Of a stretch of DNA of 64,000 nt, positions 47,021-56,120 are shown piece after piece (the first letter of the stretch is position 1; each line of letters starts with the position of its first letter). The position numbers were made by a program, and so were the translations under genes. Under the pieces are notes generated by a model. That model searched no databases and was not told where the DNA came from. It saw only the letters and a program-made list of their open reading frames with translations. This stretch comes from Paracoccus sphaerophysae (GTDB lineage Bacteria > Pseudomonadota > Alphaproteobacteria > Rhodobacterales > Rhodobacteraceae): contig NZ_JRKS01000004.1 in assembly GCF_000763805.1 (NCBI RefSeq), positions 1 to 64,000 on the forward strand, in the 5' to 3' direction.

Positions 47021-47499
47021 CAGTTGCCGCCGGGCTGCAGCACGGTGCGGACCCGGCCCGCGACGCTGGCGGTGCCGTCGGTCAGGTTGACCTCGATCCG
47101 GTCCCCGGCCAGCACGTTCTGCCCCTGGGTCACGATGGCGTCGCCGGTCAGGACGATGTTGCCGGTCTCGACGTCATAGACCGCCTCGGCCGCCTCGGCC
47201 GCGTCGGGGCCGTTGACCAGCGTCACCCCGCCCGAGGCGTTCAGCGTCTTGATCTTCTGCTGCCCGCCCTGGGCATAGGTCACGGTGACGCTGTCGGCCG
47301 ACAGCCGCATCTGCCCCTGGCCGATCAGCACGTTGCCGGTGAAATTCGCCTGTCCCGTCGACTGGTCGACCTTGAGCGTCTCTGCCGTGACCTCGACCGG
47401 CGCCCTGGTGTCGGCCTTGATCCCGCCGAAAGCCACGGTCTGCGCGGCGACCGGCAGTGGCAGGGCAAGAAGGGCGGCGAGGATCAGGAAACGCGGCAT
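47020..47499 (-). CDS. lptA: LPS transport periplasmic protein LptA
   Basis: LptA bridges LptC and LptD and carries LPS across the periplasm. The 159-residue protein has a signal peptide ending PLPVAAQT, then an OstA-type beta-jellyroll with repeats such as VEVTAETLKVDQSTGQANFTG and GDAIVTQGQNVLAGDRIEVNL. It overlaps lptB by one base and follows lptC after 40 bp, so kdsD-lptC-lptA-lptB is an operon. Confidence 0.95.
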   Translation of the reverse strand: MPRFLILAALLALPLPVAAQTVAFGGIKADTRAPVEVTAETLKVDQSTGQANFTGNVLIGQGQMRLSADSVTVTYAQGGQQKIKTLNASGGVTLVNGPDAAEAAEAVYDVETGNIVLTGDAIVTQGQNVLAGDRIEVNLTDGTASVAGRVRTVLQPGGN

Positions 47500-47539
47500 C
47501 TTCGGCTCTTTCGGCGCAGAGGGATGGCGGTCGGGGTGC

Positions 47540-48106
47540 TCAGGGGCGGTATATCAGATGGACGCCCCGGTTCAATTCAAGAACCTGCGCGCCCTCTGCC
47601 GCCCGGGTCAGGACCATGCCGCCCGCCGTGAGCGTGCCGAAGGGCGCGGTCACCGCGACCTCGTGCGGGGCGGCGAGGCGGCCCTCGGCGGTGTCGGCCT
47701 CGATCCGCGGCGCGGTCAGGTGCCAGCCGGTGGACAGCGTCATGTCCACGTCCCCCTGCAGCGTGACCTGCGCGCCCTGCTGGTCGGCAACAGCGGCGGT
47801 CAGCCGCGCCGCCGTCCCCTCGCGCGTGGTCCAGTCGAGCGCGAGGTTGCTGGCCGCCGTCCCCTCCTCGCCGGGGGTGGCCCGGTCGGCGGTCAGGGTG
47901 ACGGTGGTGCCGTCGGCGGTGACGGTGGAAAACTGCGGCGCGGTCATGCCGGGGTGGCGGGCGAGGTCCTCGATCCCGCCCTCGGCATAGGGGACGCCCG
48001 CGTCGGGGTCGGGCTTGCGCGACAGCAGGAACAGCACCGACAGGATCGCCAGCGCGGCCAGCGGGAACAGCACGCGCAGCCAGCGGACGATGCGCGTGCG
48101 GTCCAT
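47540..48106 (-). CDS. lptC: LPS export protein LptC
   Basis: LptC is a single-span inner-membrane protein that receives LPS from LptB2FG and passes it to LptA. The 188-residue protein has a helix at about 9-26 (LRVLFPLAALAILSVLFLLS) and a periplasmic beta domain (FSTVTADGTTVTLTADRA and onward; ending GVHLIYRP). The ATG at 48106 follows the kdsD stop by one base. An upstream in-frame start lies inside kdsD and is not supported. Confidence 0.92.
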   Translation of the reverse strand: MDRTRIVRWLRVLFPLAALAILSVLFLLSRKPDPDAGVPYAEGGIEDLARHPGMTAPQFSTVTADGTTVTLTADRATPGEEGTAASNLALDWTTREGTAARLTAAVADQQGAQVTLQGDVDMTLSTGWHLTAPRIEADTAEGRLAAPHEVAVTAPFGTLTAGGMVLTRAAEGAQVLELNRGVHLIYRP

Positions 48107-48107
48107 C

Positions 48108-49064
48108 TCAGACCATCCCGGCGCGCAGGCAGTCGTGGATATGCAGGATGCCCTGCGGGCGGCCGTCATCGACCGCGAACAGGCAGGTGATCTTGCGGTC
48201 CTGCATCTGCGCCAGAGCGGCCTCGGCCAGTGCGGCGGGAGCGATGGTGCGGGGCGCGCGGGTCATCACCTCGGCCGCATTGTGGGTCAGAAGGCCGTCC
48301 ATGTGGCGCCGCAGGTCGCCGTCGGTGATGATGCCGACCAGCGCGCCGTCGCCGTCCACGACCCCGGTGACGCCGAACCCCTTGGCGCTGATCGTCAGCA
48401 GCGCCTCGGTCATCGGCGCGTCCTCGGCCACCAGCGGCATGTCGGCGTGCATCAGGTCCGCGACCCGCGCCAGCCGCGCCCCCAGCTTGCCGCCGGGGTG
48501 GAAGTTGCGGAAATGTTCGGGCGTGAAGCGGCGATGCTCCATCAGCGCCACGGCCAGCGCGTCGCCCAACGCCAGCGTCATGGTGGTCGAGGTGGTGGGC
48601 ACGATCCCGGTCCCGCAGGCCTCGGCCGCCTGCGGCAGCAGCAGCGCCACGTCGGCCTGCCGCAGCAGGGTCGAGCCCTCGCGCCCCGCCACCCCGATCA
48701 GCGGGATATCGAAGCGGCGGGTGTGGGCGACGATGTCGGCGATCTCGGGCGTCTCGCCGCTGTTCGACAGCACCAGCACCACGTCACCGCGGGTCACCAT
48801 GCCCAGATCGCCGTGGCTGGCCTCGGCCGGATGCACGAACTGCGCAGGCGTCCCGGTCGAGGCGAAGGTCGCCGCGATCTTGCGCCCGACATGGCCGGAC
48901 TTGCCCATCCCGGACACCACGACGCGCCCGGTCGCGTCGAGTATCAGCCGCATCGCGGCGACGAAGGGGTCGGCCAGGCCGTCGGCCAGCGCGGCTTCCA
49001 GCGCGGCAAGGCCGTTGGCCTCGGTGCGGATCACCCGGCGGGCGGTCTCGAGATAGGGTCTCAT
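48108..49064 (-). CDS. kdsD: D-arabinose 5-phosphate isomerase (KdsD/KpsF)
   Basis: KdsD converts ribulose 5-phosphate to arabinose 5-phosphate, the first step to Kdo of LPS. The 318-residue protein has an SIS domain (GRVVVSGMGKSGHVGRKIAAT, about 47-67; SNSGETPEI; PTTSTTMTLALGDALAVAL) and two CBS motifs (about 205-318). The conserved His in EASHGDLG and in FRNFHPGGKLG are present. It opens the lpt operon. Confidence 0.95.
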   Translation of the reverse strand: MRPYLETARRVIRTEANGLAALEAALADGLADPFVAAMRLILDATGRVVVSGMGKSGHVGRKIAATFASTGTPAQFVHPAEASHGDLGMVTRGDVVLVLSNSGETPEIADIVAHTRRFDIPLIGVAGREGSTLLRQADVALLLPQAAEACGTGIVPTTSTTMTLALGDALAVALMEHRRFTPEHFRNFHPGGKLGARLARVADLMHADMPLVAEDAPMTEALLTISAKGFGVTGVVDGDGALVGIITDGDLRRHMDGLLTHNAAEVMTRAPRTIAPAALAEAALAQMQDRKITCLFAVDDGRPQGILHIHDCLRAGMV

Positions 49065-49073
49065 CGCCGCGAT

Positions 49074-49691
49074 CTAGTGACGGAAGATGTCGTTGTCATC
49101 GCCCCAGCCCATCAGATCGAGGTGAGCGCGGGTGGGCAGGAAATCGAAACAGGCCTGCGCCAGCGCCGTGCGCCCCTCGCGCGCCAGCCGCCGTTCCAGT
49201 TCGGCCTTGAGCGGGTGCAGGTGCAGCACGTCCGAGGCGGCATAGTCCAGCTGCGCCTCGGTCAGCACCTCGGCGCCCCAGTCCGAGGTCTGCTGCTGCT
49301 TGGACACGTCCACCGAGACGAGGTCGTTCAGCAGGTATTTCAGCCCGTGCCGGTCGGTGAAGGTGCGCACCAGCTTGGATGCGATCTTGGTGCACCAGAC
49401 CGGCGCGGTGACGACGCCGAAGGCGTTTTCCAGCGCCGCGACGTCGAAGCGGCCGAAATGGAACAGCTTCAGCACGGCCGGATCGGCCAGCATCCGGGTC
49501 AGATTCGGCGCCTCGCGCTGGCCCTGGGCGATCTGGACCAGATGGGCGTCGCCGTCGCCCGCGCTCATCTGCACGAGGCACAGCCGGTCGCGGCGCGGGT
49601 CGAGGCCCATGGTTTCGGTGTCGATGGCAACGACCGGGCCAAGGTCCAGCCCGTCGGGCAGGTCGCGGTGGTGCAGGTGGATGGTCATCAT
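49074..49691 (-). CDS. rnd: Ribonuclease D-type 3'-5' exonuclease (short form)
   Basis: This 205-residue DEDDy exonuclease consists of the nuclease domain only, without the HRDC domains of full-length RNase D. Motifs: Exo I AIDTETMGL (22-30), Exo II HFGRFDVAALENAFG (about 79-93) and Exo III YAASDVLHLHPL with Tyr-x-x-x-Asp (about 149-160). Full RNase D trims tRNA 3' ends; the short alphaproteobacterial form probably does similar RNA trimming. The stop is 10 bp before kdsD. Confidence 0.9.
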   Translation of the reverse strand: MMTIHLHHRDLPDGLDLGPVVAIDTETMGLDPRRDRLCLVQMSAGDGDAHLVQIAQGQREAPNLTRMLADPAVLKLFHFGRFDVAALENAFGVVTAPVWCTKIASKLVRTFTDRHGLKYLLNDLVSVDVSKQQQTSDWGAEVLTEAQLDYAASDVLHLHPLKAELERRLAREGRTALAQACFDFLPTRAHLDLMGWGDDNDIFRH

Positions 49692-49754
49692 GCGGCCTTT
49701 GGCTGAGGGCTTTCCGGGCGTTTGCCCGTCGCGACCGCGCGCGTCAACCGCGCC

Positions 49755-49804
49755 GCCGGACCGGGGCGCTGCCCCGGACCCCGGGATATTTTGGCAAAGA
49801 AGAA
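49755..49804 (+). repeat. Repeat element copy C
   Basis: A hairpin CCGGGGCGCTGCCCCGG is followed by ACCCCGGGATATTTT and GGCAAAGAAGAAC. Its first 37 bases are identical to copy D (58190-58226). It lies between rnd and ridA, directly after the ridA stop, and so belongs to the ridA 3' region in reverse orientation. Confidence 0.75.
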
Positions 49805-49805
49805 C

Positions 49806-50261
49806 TCACGCGATCTCGAAGATCGCCTCGATTTCGACCGCGACCCCGCGCGGCAGGGCGGCGGCGCTGACCGCGGCGCGGGCGTGGCGGCCCTTGTCGC
49901 CGAAAACCTCGACCATCAGGTCCGAGCAGCCGTTCACGACCTCGGGCTGGTCGGTGAAGTCCGGTGTCGAGGCGACGAAGCCGGTCAGCTTGACCACCCG
50001 CGCCACCCGGTCCAGCGACCCCAGCGCCGCGTTCGCCTGCGCCAGCAGCGCCAGCCCGCAGGCCCGCGCGGCGGCCGCGCCTTGCGTCACATCCATGTCC
50101 GCGCCCAGCCGGCCCTTGATGAGGCCGTCCGGGCCGCTGGAAATCTGGCCCGAGACGAACAGCAGGTTGCCGGTCTGGACATAGGGCACATAGTTCGCCG
50201 CCGGGGCCGGGGCGTCGGGCAGGGTGATGTTCAGGTCACGCAGGCGGGAGTCGATGGACAT
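49806..50261 (-). CDS. RidA-family protein
   Basis: The 151-residue YjgF/RidA-family protein begins DSRLRDLNITLPDAPAPAANYVPY and has GNLLFVSGQISSGPDG and RARAAVSAAALPRGVAVEIEAIFE-like sequence (Arg and Glu of the active site). RidA proteins hydrolyse reactive enamine/imine intermediates from amino-acid metabolism. This longer, Rid1/2-like form is common in Rhodobacteraceae and may have another substrate. It follows the YbjN gene closely in reverse order. Confidence 0.88.
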   Translation of the reverse strand: MSIDSRLRDLNITLPDAPAPAANYVPYVQTGNLLFVSGQISSGPDGLIKGRLGADMDVTQGAAAARACGLALLAQANAALGSLDRVARVVKLTGFVASTPDFTDQPEVVNGCSDLMVEVFGDKGRHARAAVSAAALPRGVAVEIEAIFEIA

Positions 50262-50271
50262 GGGCAGCCTT

Positions 50272-50745
50272 TCAGAAGTCGATGGTGGTGCGAAACTCGG
50301 ACAGCGCGTCCTGCCACATCGAGAGGATTTCGTCGAAGTTGCGTTTGCCGATCCCGTCGCCGGACATCATCACGTCCAGTTGCAGGAAGGGGTCGCCTTC
50401 CTTGTCCAGAAATGCCTTGCCAAAGCGGTGATCGCGGTTCCATTCGTTGATGACGCGGGACGACACGGGATCGTTCATGTCGAATCCCGCGGAAAACTGG
50501 ATCGAGCCGCAGGGTCCGGGGTCGCAGTCGTAAAAGCTGACGTTGAAGCGGGTGCCGTCGATACGGCTGTCGATCACCGGATCGCCATAGTCGTCGGTGC
50601 GCCGTTCGACCCGCAACCCATAGTCGATCAGCAGTTCGGCCACCACATCCGCATCGCCCAGCACCTGCGCAGATGCGGGCAGCGGCAGGGCGGCGATGGT
50701 CAGGGCGAGGATGGCGCGGCGGGCGGAGATCGGCGGCAGAAGCAT
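50272..50745 (-). CDS. Periplasmic YbjN-domain protein
   Basis: The 157-residue product has a signal peptide (ISARRAILALTIAALPLPASAQ, cleavage about 27) and a YbjN domain (ADVVAELLIDYGLRVERRTDD; CGSIQFSAGFD; NEWNRDHRFGKAFLDKEGDPFLQLDV). YbjN domains are related to secretion-chaperone folds; the function is unknown. I chose ATG 50745 because it starts the signal peptide. It is 10 bp upstream of ridA. Confidence 0.82.
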   Translation of the reverse strand: MLLPPISARRAILALTIAALPLPASAQVLGDADVVAELLIDYGLRVERRTDDYGDPVIDSRIDGTRFNVSFYDCDPGPCGSIQFSAGFDMNDPVSSRVINEWNRDHRFGKAFLDKEGDPFLQLDVMMSGDGIGKRNFDEILSMWQDALSEFRTTIDF

Positions 50746-50798
50746 GGGTCGGGCCTCGTCGGGATTGTCCTGGCGGCGCAATCCTACCCGTTCTGCCC

Positions 50799-53700
50799 CT
50801 AGGCTACCAGCGCCTCGGCCCGCTTGAGGTCCACGCTGACCAGCTGGCTGACCCCTTGTTCCACCATCGTCACCCCGAACAGCCGGTCCATGCGCGCCAT
50901 CGTCACCGCGTGGTGAGTAATGATGAGAAACCGCGTGTCGGTGCGGCGGGTCATCTCGTCCAGCAGGTCGCAGAAGCGGCCGACATTGGCGTCGTCCAGC
51001 GGCGCGTCCACCTCGTCCAGCACGCAGATCGGCGCGGGGGTGGCCAGGAACACCGCAAAGATCAGCGCCAGGGCCGTCAGGGTCTGCTCGCCGCCCGACA
51101 GCAGGCTGAGGGTGGACAGCTTCTTGCCCGGCGGCTGGGCGAGGATTTCCAGCCCGGCCTCGAGCGGGTCGTCGGATTCGACCAGCGCCAGCCGCGCCTC
51201 GCCGCCGCCGAAGAGATGTTTGAACAGGGTCGAGAAATTAGCGTTCACCGTGTCGAAGGCGGCCAGCAGGCGCTCTCGCCCCTCGCGATTCAGGCTGCCG
51301 ATCCCGGCGCGCAGCTTGTGGATCGCGGCGGTCAGGTCGTCCTTTTCAGCGGCGAGCTTCGCCCGCTCCTCCTCGAGTTCGCGCTTGTCCTCGTCGGCGC
51401 GCAGGTTGACGGGGCCAAGCGCGTCGCGCTGGGTGCGCAGGCGGGCGATCTCGGTTTCCAGCGCGTCGGCGGCGGGCAGGGCGGCGGTGTCGCCCAGCGT
51501 GTCGGCCAGCGCCTGCGGGTCGCCGCCGGTTTCCTCGAGGATGCGCGCGCGGGCCTGCGCCTCGGTCTCGCGCGCGGCCTCGGCGCGGGCCTCGCGGACG
51601 GCTCGGGCCTCGCGGGCGTCCGAGGCCGCGCGTTCGGCGTCGCGTTCAGCGGCGGCGGCGGCCAGCAGCGCGGCGTCGGCCTGGGCCAGCGCGGCGCGGG
51701 CGCGGGTCAGGCGGGCATCGGCGCCGGCAACACGGTCGGCCAGATCGGCGCGGCGGGCGGTCAGTTGCGCGGGCAGCGCCTCGGCCTCGGCCAGTTCCGC
51801 CGCGGTGGCCTCGCGCCGCCCGGTCAGTTCGGCGGCGCGGGTGCCGGCCTGGTCCAGCCGCAGACGCCAGCCCGACACTTCCTTGGCGATTTCCTGCAGG
51901 CGCTTGACCCGGGCGGTGCCCTCGCGGCGCAACTCGTCGAGGGCGCCGCGGCGCGACAGGGTGGCGATGCGGGCGGCCTCGACGCCGGTCCTCGCGTGCT
52001 CGACCGCCGCGGCGGCCGCGTTGCGGTCGGGCAGCTCGGCGAGCGCCCGGTCGGCCTCGGCCAGGCGGCGCGCGGCGTCGGCGGCGTCGCCGGCGTGGCG
52101 GGCGAGTTCGGCGCGCGCCGCCTCGGCCCGGCCGGTGGCGAGCGACAGGTCGGATTCGGCGCGGGTCGCGGTGCGCCCGGCCTCGGCCAGCGCCCGTTCA
52201 GCGGCCCGGCTGGCCTCGCGCGCGGCGGTTTCCGCGGCGGCAGCCTCGCGCAGGGCGGCGCGGGTGGTGTCATGGGAGGCGACCGCTTCGGCGGCGCGTG
52301 CACGGGCTGAATCGGCCTGCGCGGTGAGGTCCTTGAGCCGGTTGACCTGTTCCAGATGCAGCGCCGCGGCCGAGGACGCCTCGCCCGCCGGCAGCGCGAG
52401 CCCGTCCCAGCGGACGAGATCGCCGTCGCGGGTCACCAGCCGCTGCCCGGGGCGCAGCGAAGCCTGCAGCGCGGCGGCGGTGGCGGGGTCGGCGACCACA
52501 CCGGTCTGCGCCAGCCGGCGATCCAGCGCCGGCGGCGCGTGGGTCTGCGCGGCCAGCGGTTCCGCCCCCGCGGGCAGCGGGGCCGCGTCGTCATAGCCGG
52601 GCAGCGTCCGCCAGCCCGCGCCGGCCGCGGCGGCGGGCAGGCGCAGGTCGTCGCCCAGCGCGGCGCCCAGCGCGCGTTCATAGCCGGGCGCGACGCTGAC
52701 CCGGTCCAGCAGCGCCTCGCCCCCGGCGCGGCCGCGATCGACCAGCCGGGACAGGGCGGCGCGCTCGGCCTCCAGCGCGCCGGCCTCGCCCTCGGCGGTG
52801 GCGCGGGCGGCGCGGGCGGCGGTCTCGGCGCGCTCGGTGTCGGCGCGGGTGGCCTCGGCGGCGGTCAGCGCGGCCTCGGCATCGGCGGCGGCGCTGCGGG
52901 CGGCGTCCTGCGCGGCGGTCGCGCCGGTCAGCGCCGCGGCTGCGTCGTGGCCGGCGGCCTCGGCCCGCGTCACGCTGGCCTGCGCCTCGAGAGCCGCGCG
53001 TTCGGCGCGGTCGCGCATGGCGCGCAGGTCCACCGAAAGCCGCTCGGCCGACTGGTGGCGGGCGGCGAGGCGGGCCGATTCGTCGGTCAGCTCGCCCAGC
53101 CGCGCCTCGACCGCGCGCAGGGCGGCGGCGGTTTCCTCGGCGGCCGCGGTCGCGGCGGTCAGGCGGTCGTCATGGCCGGCATGGGCCTTGTCGAGCTCGC
53201 CCTTTTCCCAGCCCAGCCGGTCGATCACCTCGGCCGCGTCGCGGTTCAGCGCCGCCTCGCGGTCGATGTCGCGGTCCAGCTGGGCGATGCGGGCGGTCAG
53301 GGTGGCGATCGCCTCGCGCGCCCGCGCCTCGGCCTCGTCCAGCGCGTCGGATTCGGCTGCGGCGCGGGTCTGGATGGCGGCGGCGACCGCTTCCTCGTCG
53401 CGCAGCGGGGGCAGCGCCGCCTCGGCCGCCCCGCGCGTATCGGTCGCGGCGCGGGCGGCGGCCTCGGCCTCGGCGGCGGCTGACCGCGCCGCGGCCAGCG
53501 CCTCGCCCGCGGCCAGCAGCGCCGCCGCGGCCTCGGACCAGCGGCGCCAGATCAGCGCGCCCTCGGCGCTGCGCAGGGCGGCGCCGATCTCGCGGTATCG
53601 GGTCGCCGTCCGCGCCTGCCTCGCCAGCGCCGCGGCCTGCGCGGCGAGCTGGTCCAGCGTGTCGTCCACGCGGGTCAGGTTCTGTTCGGCGCCGTTCAGC

Positions 53701-54248
53701 TTCAGTTCGGCCTCGTGGCGGCGCTGATACAGGCCGCCGATCCCCGCCGCTTCCTCAAGAATCCGGCGTCGCGCGGTGGGCTTGGCGTTGATGAGTTCCG
53801 AAATCTGCCCCTGCCGCACCAGCGCCGGGGAATGCGAGCCGGTCGAGGCGTCCGCGAATAGCATCTGCACGTCGCGCGCCCGCACCTCGCGCCCGTTAAT
53901 CCGATAGGCCGAGCCCGCGTCGCGGGTGATCCGGCGGGTGATGTCCAGCGCATCCGCGTCGTTGAACCCGGCGGGGGCGAGCCGGTCGCGGTTGTCCACC
54001 GCCAGCGTCACCTCGGCATGGCCGCGGGCGGCGCGGCGGGTGGTGCCGGCGAAGATCACGTCCTCCATCCCCGCGCCGCGCATCGCGGTGGGGCGGTTTT
54101 CGCCCATCACCCAGCGCAAGGCTTCCAGCAGGTTCGACTTGCCGCAGCCATTCGGGCCGACCACGCCAGTAAGGCCCTCGCGGATGACCAGCTCGGTCGG
54201 GTCCACGAAGCTCTTGAAGCCGGTGAGGCGGAGTTTGTCGAAGCGCAT
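50799..54248 (-). CDS. smc: Chromosome segregation protein SMC
   Basis: SMC forms a ring with ScpAB that folds and segregates the chromosome. The 1149-residue protein has Walker A GPNGCGKSN near 32, Q-loop RQGQISELINAKP near 143, two Ala/Glu/Arg-rich coiled coils (170-490 and 640-1000), a hinge near 500-620, the signature LLSGGEQTLTALAL near 1045 and Walker B ICVLDEVDAPLDD near 1072. ATG 54248 begins at MRFDKLRLTGFKSF as in all SMCs; a long upstream frame is spurious. Confidence 0.97.
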   Translation of the reverse strand: MRFDKLRLTGFKSFVDPTELVIREGLTGVVGPNGCGKSNLLEALRWVMGENRPTAMRGAGMEDVIFAGTTRRAARGHAEVTLAVDNRDRLAPAGFNDADALDITRRITRDAGSAYRINGREVRARDVQMLFADASTGSHSPALVRQGQISELINAKPTARRRILEEAAGIGGLYQRRHEAELKLNGAEQNLTRVDDTLDQLAAQAAALARQARTATRYREIGAALRSAEGALIWRRWSEAAAALLAAGEALAAARSAAAEAEAAARAATDTRGAAEAALPPLRDEEAVAAAIQTRAAAESDALDEAEARAREAIATLTARIAQLDRDIDREAALNRDAAEVIDRLGWEKGELDKAHAGHDDRLTAATAAAEETAAALRAVEARLGELTDESARLAARHQSAERLSVDLRAMRDRAERAALEAQASVTRAEAAGHDAAAALTGATAAQDAARSAAADAEAALTAAEATRADTERAETAARAARATAEGEAGALEAERAALSRLVDRGRAGGEALLDRVSVAPGYERALGAALGDDLRLPAAAAGAGWRTLPGYDDAAPLPAGAEPLAAQTHAPPALDRRLAQTGVVADPATAAALQASLRPGQRLVTRDGDLVRWDGLALPAGEASSAAALHLEQVNRLKDLTAQADSARARAAEAVASHDTTRAALREAAAAETAAREASRAAERALAEAGRTATRAESDLSLATGRAEAARAELARHAGDAADAARRLAEADRALAELPDRNAAAAAVEHARTGVEAARIATLSRRGALDELRREGTARVKRLQEIAKEVSGWRLRLDQAGTRAAELTGRREATAAELAEAEALPAQLTARRADLADRVAGADARLTRARAALAQADAALLAAAAAERDAERAASDAREARAVREARAEAARETEAQARARILEETGGDPQALADTLGDTAALPAADALETEIARLRTQRDALGPVNLRADEDKRELEEERAKLAAEKDDLTAAIHKLRAGIGSLNREGRERLLAAFDTVNANFSTLFKHLFGGGEARLALVESDDPLEAGLEILAQPPGKKLSTLSLLSGGEQTLTALALIFAVFLATPAPICVLDEVDAPLDDANVGRFCDLLDEMTRRTDTRFLIITHHAVTMARMDRLFGVTMVEQGVSQLVSVDLKRAEALVA

Positions 54249-54414
54249 CGCGGCACCTTGGGGAATCGCCCCGGCAGTTTCGGGGCGGAGGGTCCGCGAG
54301 TCAACGAAAGACGCCAGATATGGTGTCTGCGGCCGCGTTATCCACAATGGCTCGCATTTTCCGCCATGCGGGATCGCGCCGCTCCGCCGCTGGCCCAAGG
54401 CCCGCCGACGCGGC

Positions 54415-54798
54415 ATGATGCCGGTCATGGTCCCCGCGCTCGTCATCATCCTGTCGTTCCAGCTGGTCGGAGAGATCGCCTCGCGCGCCCTCGCCCTGCC
54501 GCTGCCGGGGCCGGTGGTCGGGCTGGTGCTGCTGCTGGCCGCGTTCCGGCTGTGGCAGCCGCTGGCCGAGCGGCTGCGCGGCGTCATCGGCGGGCTGCTG
54601 GGGCATCTGTCGCTGTTCTTCGTCCCGGCCGGGGTCGGGGTCGTCGCGCATCTGCCGCTGTTGCGGGACCAGGCGGCGGCGGCGGTGCTGGCGATCGCCG
54701 GCTCGACGCTGCTGGCGCTGGCCGCGGGGGCGTGGGCCTTTGTCGCCGTCGCGCGGCTGACGGGCAACGACGACGCAGGAGGCGAGGATGCAGGCTGA
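54415..54798 (+). CDS. lrgA: CidA/LrgA-family holin-like membrane protein
   Basis: The 127-residue protein has four predicted helices and the motifs ALPLPGPVVGLVLLL and FFVPAGVGVV. CidA/LrgA with LrgB affect autolysis in staphylococci. In Gram-negatives the pair may export overflow metabolites such as glycolate or pyruvate. The start is uncertain among ATGs at 54415, 54418 and 54427; none has a good ribosome site. The 3' end overlaps lrgB by 11 bases. It is divergent from smc across 166 bp. Confidence 0.85.
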   Translation: MMPVMVPALVIILSFQLVGEIASRALALPLPGPVVGLVLLLAAFRLWQPLAERLRGVIGGLLGHLSLFFVPAGVGVVAHLPLLRDQAAAAVLAIAGSTLLALAAGAWAFVAVARLTGNDDAGGEDAG

Positions 54799-55507
54799 TC
54801 CGGCGCTGATCTGGGCCTATCTGACGCAAGGTCCGCTGCTGTGGCTGACCGCGACGCTGGCCGCCTATGCCATCGGCGACGCCTGTTTCCGCGCCGCGGG
54901 GCGGCAAAGCTGGGCCAACCCGGTGCTGATCGCGGTGATCCTGCTGGGGGTGCTGCTGACTGTCACCGGCACCGACTACGCCACCTATTTCGAAGGCGCG
55001 CAGTTCGTCCATTTCATGCTGGGCCCGGCCACGGTGGCGCTGGCGCTGCCGATGTTCGACAACCTGCCGCGGATGCGCCGGGCGGTGCTGCCGATCGCGG
55101 CGGGGCTGCTGGCCGGGTCGCTGGTCGCGGTCGTGTCGGCATTGGCCATCGCGAGCGCCCTTGGCGCCGGGCCGCAGATCCTGGCGGCGCTGGCGCCGAA
55201 ATCCACCACCGCCCCCGTCGCCATCGGCATCGCCGAGCGGCTGGGCGGGCAGCCCACGCTGACCGCCGCCCTGGTGCTGTGCACCGGCATCTTCGGGGCG
55301 ATGGTCGTGACGCCGTTCCTGAACCTGCTGGGCATCCGCGACTGGCGGGCGCGCGGGCTGGCCGTGGGCACCGCCGCGCACGGGATCGGCACGGCGCGGG
55401 CGTTCCAGGTCAACCCGACCGCGGGCGCCTTTGCCGGCATTGGCATGGGGCTGAACGCGATCCTGACGGCGATCATCGCGCCGCTGGTGGTGCGGCTGTT
55501 CCAATAG
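54788..55507 (+). CDS. lrgB: LrgB-family membrane protein
   Basis: The 239-residue LrgB partner has about seven helices, with the conserved APKSTTAPVAIGIAERLGG (about 137-155) and GTAAHGIGTARAFQ (about 196-209) motifs. It works with LrgA at the inner membrane. The start lies inside lrgA (11-bp overlap, different frame), so both are co-translated. It converges with the DUF6280-like gene. Confidence 0.9.
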   Translation: MQADPALIWAYLTQGPLLWLTATLAAYAIGDACFRAAGRQSWANPVLIAVILLGVLLTVTGTDYATYFEGAQFVHFMLGPATVALALPMFDNLPRMRRAVLPIAAGLLAGSLVAVVSALAIASALGAGPQILAALAPKSTTAPVAIGIAERLGGQPTLTAALVLCTGIFGAMVVTPFLNLLGIRDWRARGLAVGTAAHGIGTARAFQVNPTAGAFAGIGMGLNAILTAIIAPLVVRLFQ

Positions 55508-55558
55508 GAAAGGCCACCCCAGTCAGGGACGGCCCTTGAGAGAAGCACGTGGCGGCGC

Positions 55559-55885
55559 TCAGGCGGCTTCGGCCTCGTCGGCCTCGGCGGCCAGGCGGCG
55601 TTCGCTTTCCTCGCGCGACAGCGCGACCGAGGTGCGCACGCCCTTGCTGACGAATTCCACCAGCCCCTTCACCACCCGTTCGTTCGGGTCGATGCCGGCG
55701 CAGCTGAGCACCTCGCGCCCATCGCGCGAGCGGGCCCAGCGGGCGATCTGTTCGGCGCCGTTGCCGTATTTCTTGTCATCCGCAATCGCGTCGTCCAGCG
55801 CGGCCAGAACGACCGCTGCGAAAAGCTTGCGGGCGCGCTGGCCCTGTTCGAAATTGAATGCCGAACCGTCCACAAAATCACGCAT
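55559..55885 (-). CDS. Conserved DUF6280-like alphaproteobacterial protein
   Basis: This 108-residue cytosolic protein starts MRDFVDGSAFNFEQGQRAR and has a helical central region (KLFAAVVLAALDDAIADDKK; EQIARWARSRDGREVLSCAG; NERVVKGLVEFVSKGV) and a charged C-terminus. I recall this as a strongly conserved hypothetical protein of Rhodobacteraceae (DUF6280), but the label is from memory. No catalytic motif is visible. The ATG and minus-strand direction are supported by the conserved-looking start. It stands alone. Confidence 0.75.
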   Translation of the reverse strand: MRDFVDGSAFNFEQGQRARKLFAAVVLAALDDAIADDKKYGNGAEQIARWARSRDGREVLSCAGIDPNERVVKGLVEFVSKGVRTSVALSREESERRLAAEADEAEAA

Positions 55886-56120
55886 GAATTCTTCCCGTCA
55901 CAAGCCCCCGACAAGCGGGAGGCCGGGTCGCCGGACCCTTGTCTTTTCCCTGCTGGGTGTCGCAGAGGTTTAGCGCTCACGTCACCCGATTCGTTATCCC
56001 TGCCGGTGCAATGCCGCCATGCGTTTGCCGCAATGCGGCGTCCAGGCGGAAAATTCCCGATTTTCAAAGCGGTTCTGCATCACGTGCAGAGCCGGCGCCG
56101 TCTTGACAACGCCAGCGATC

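Noticed and set aside
56103-56108. TTGACA box near the EamA stop
   Set aside because: No -10 at suitable spacing, and no plus-strand gene follows it.
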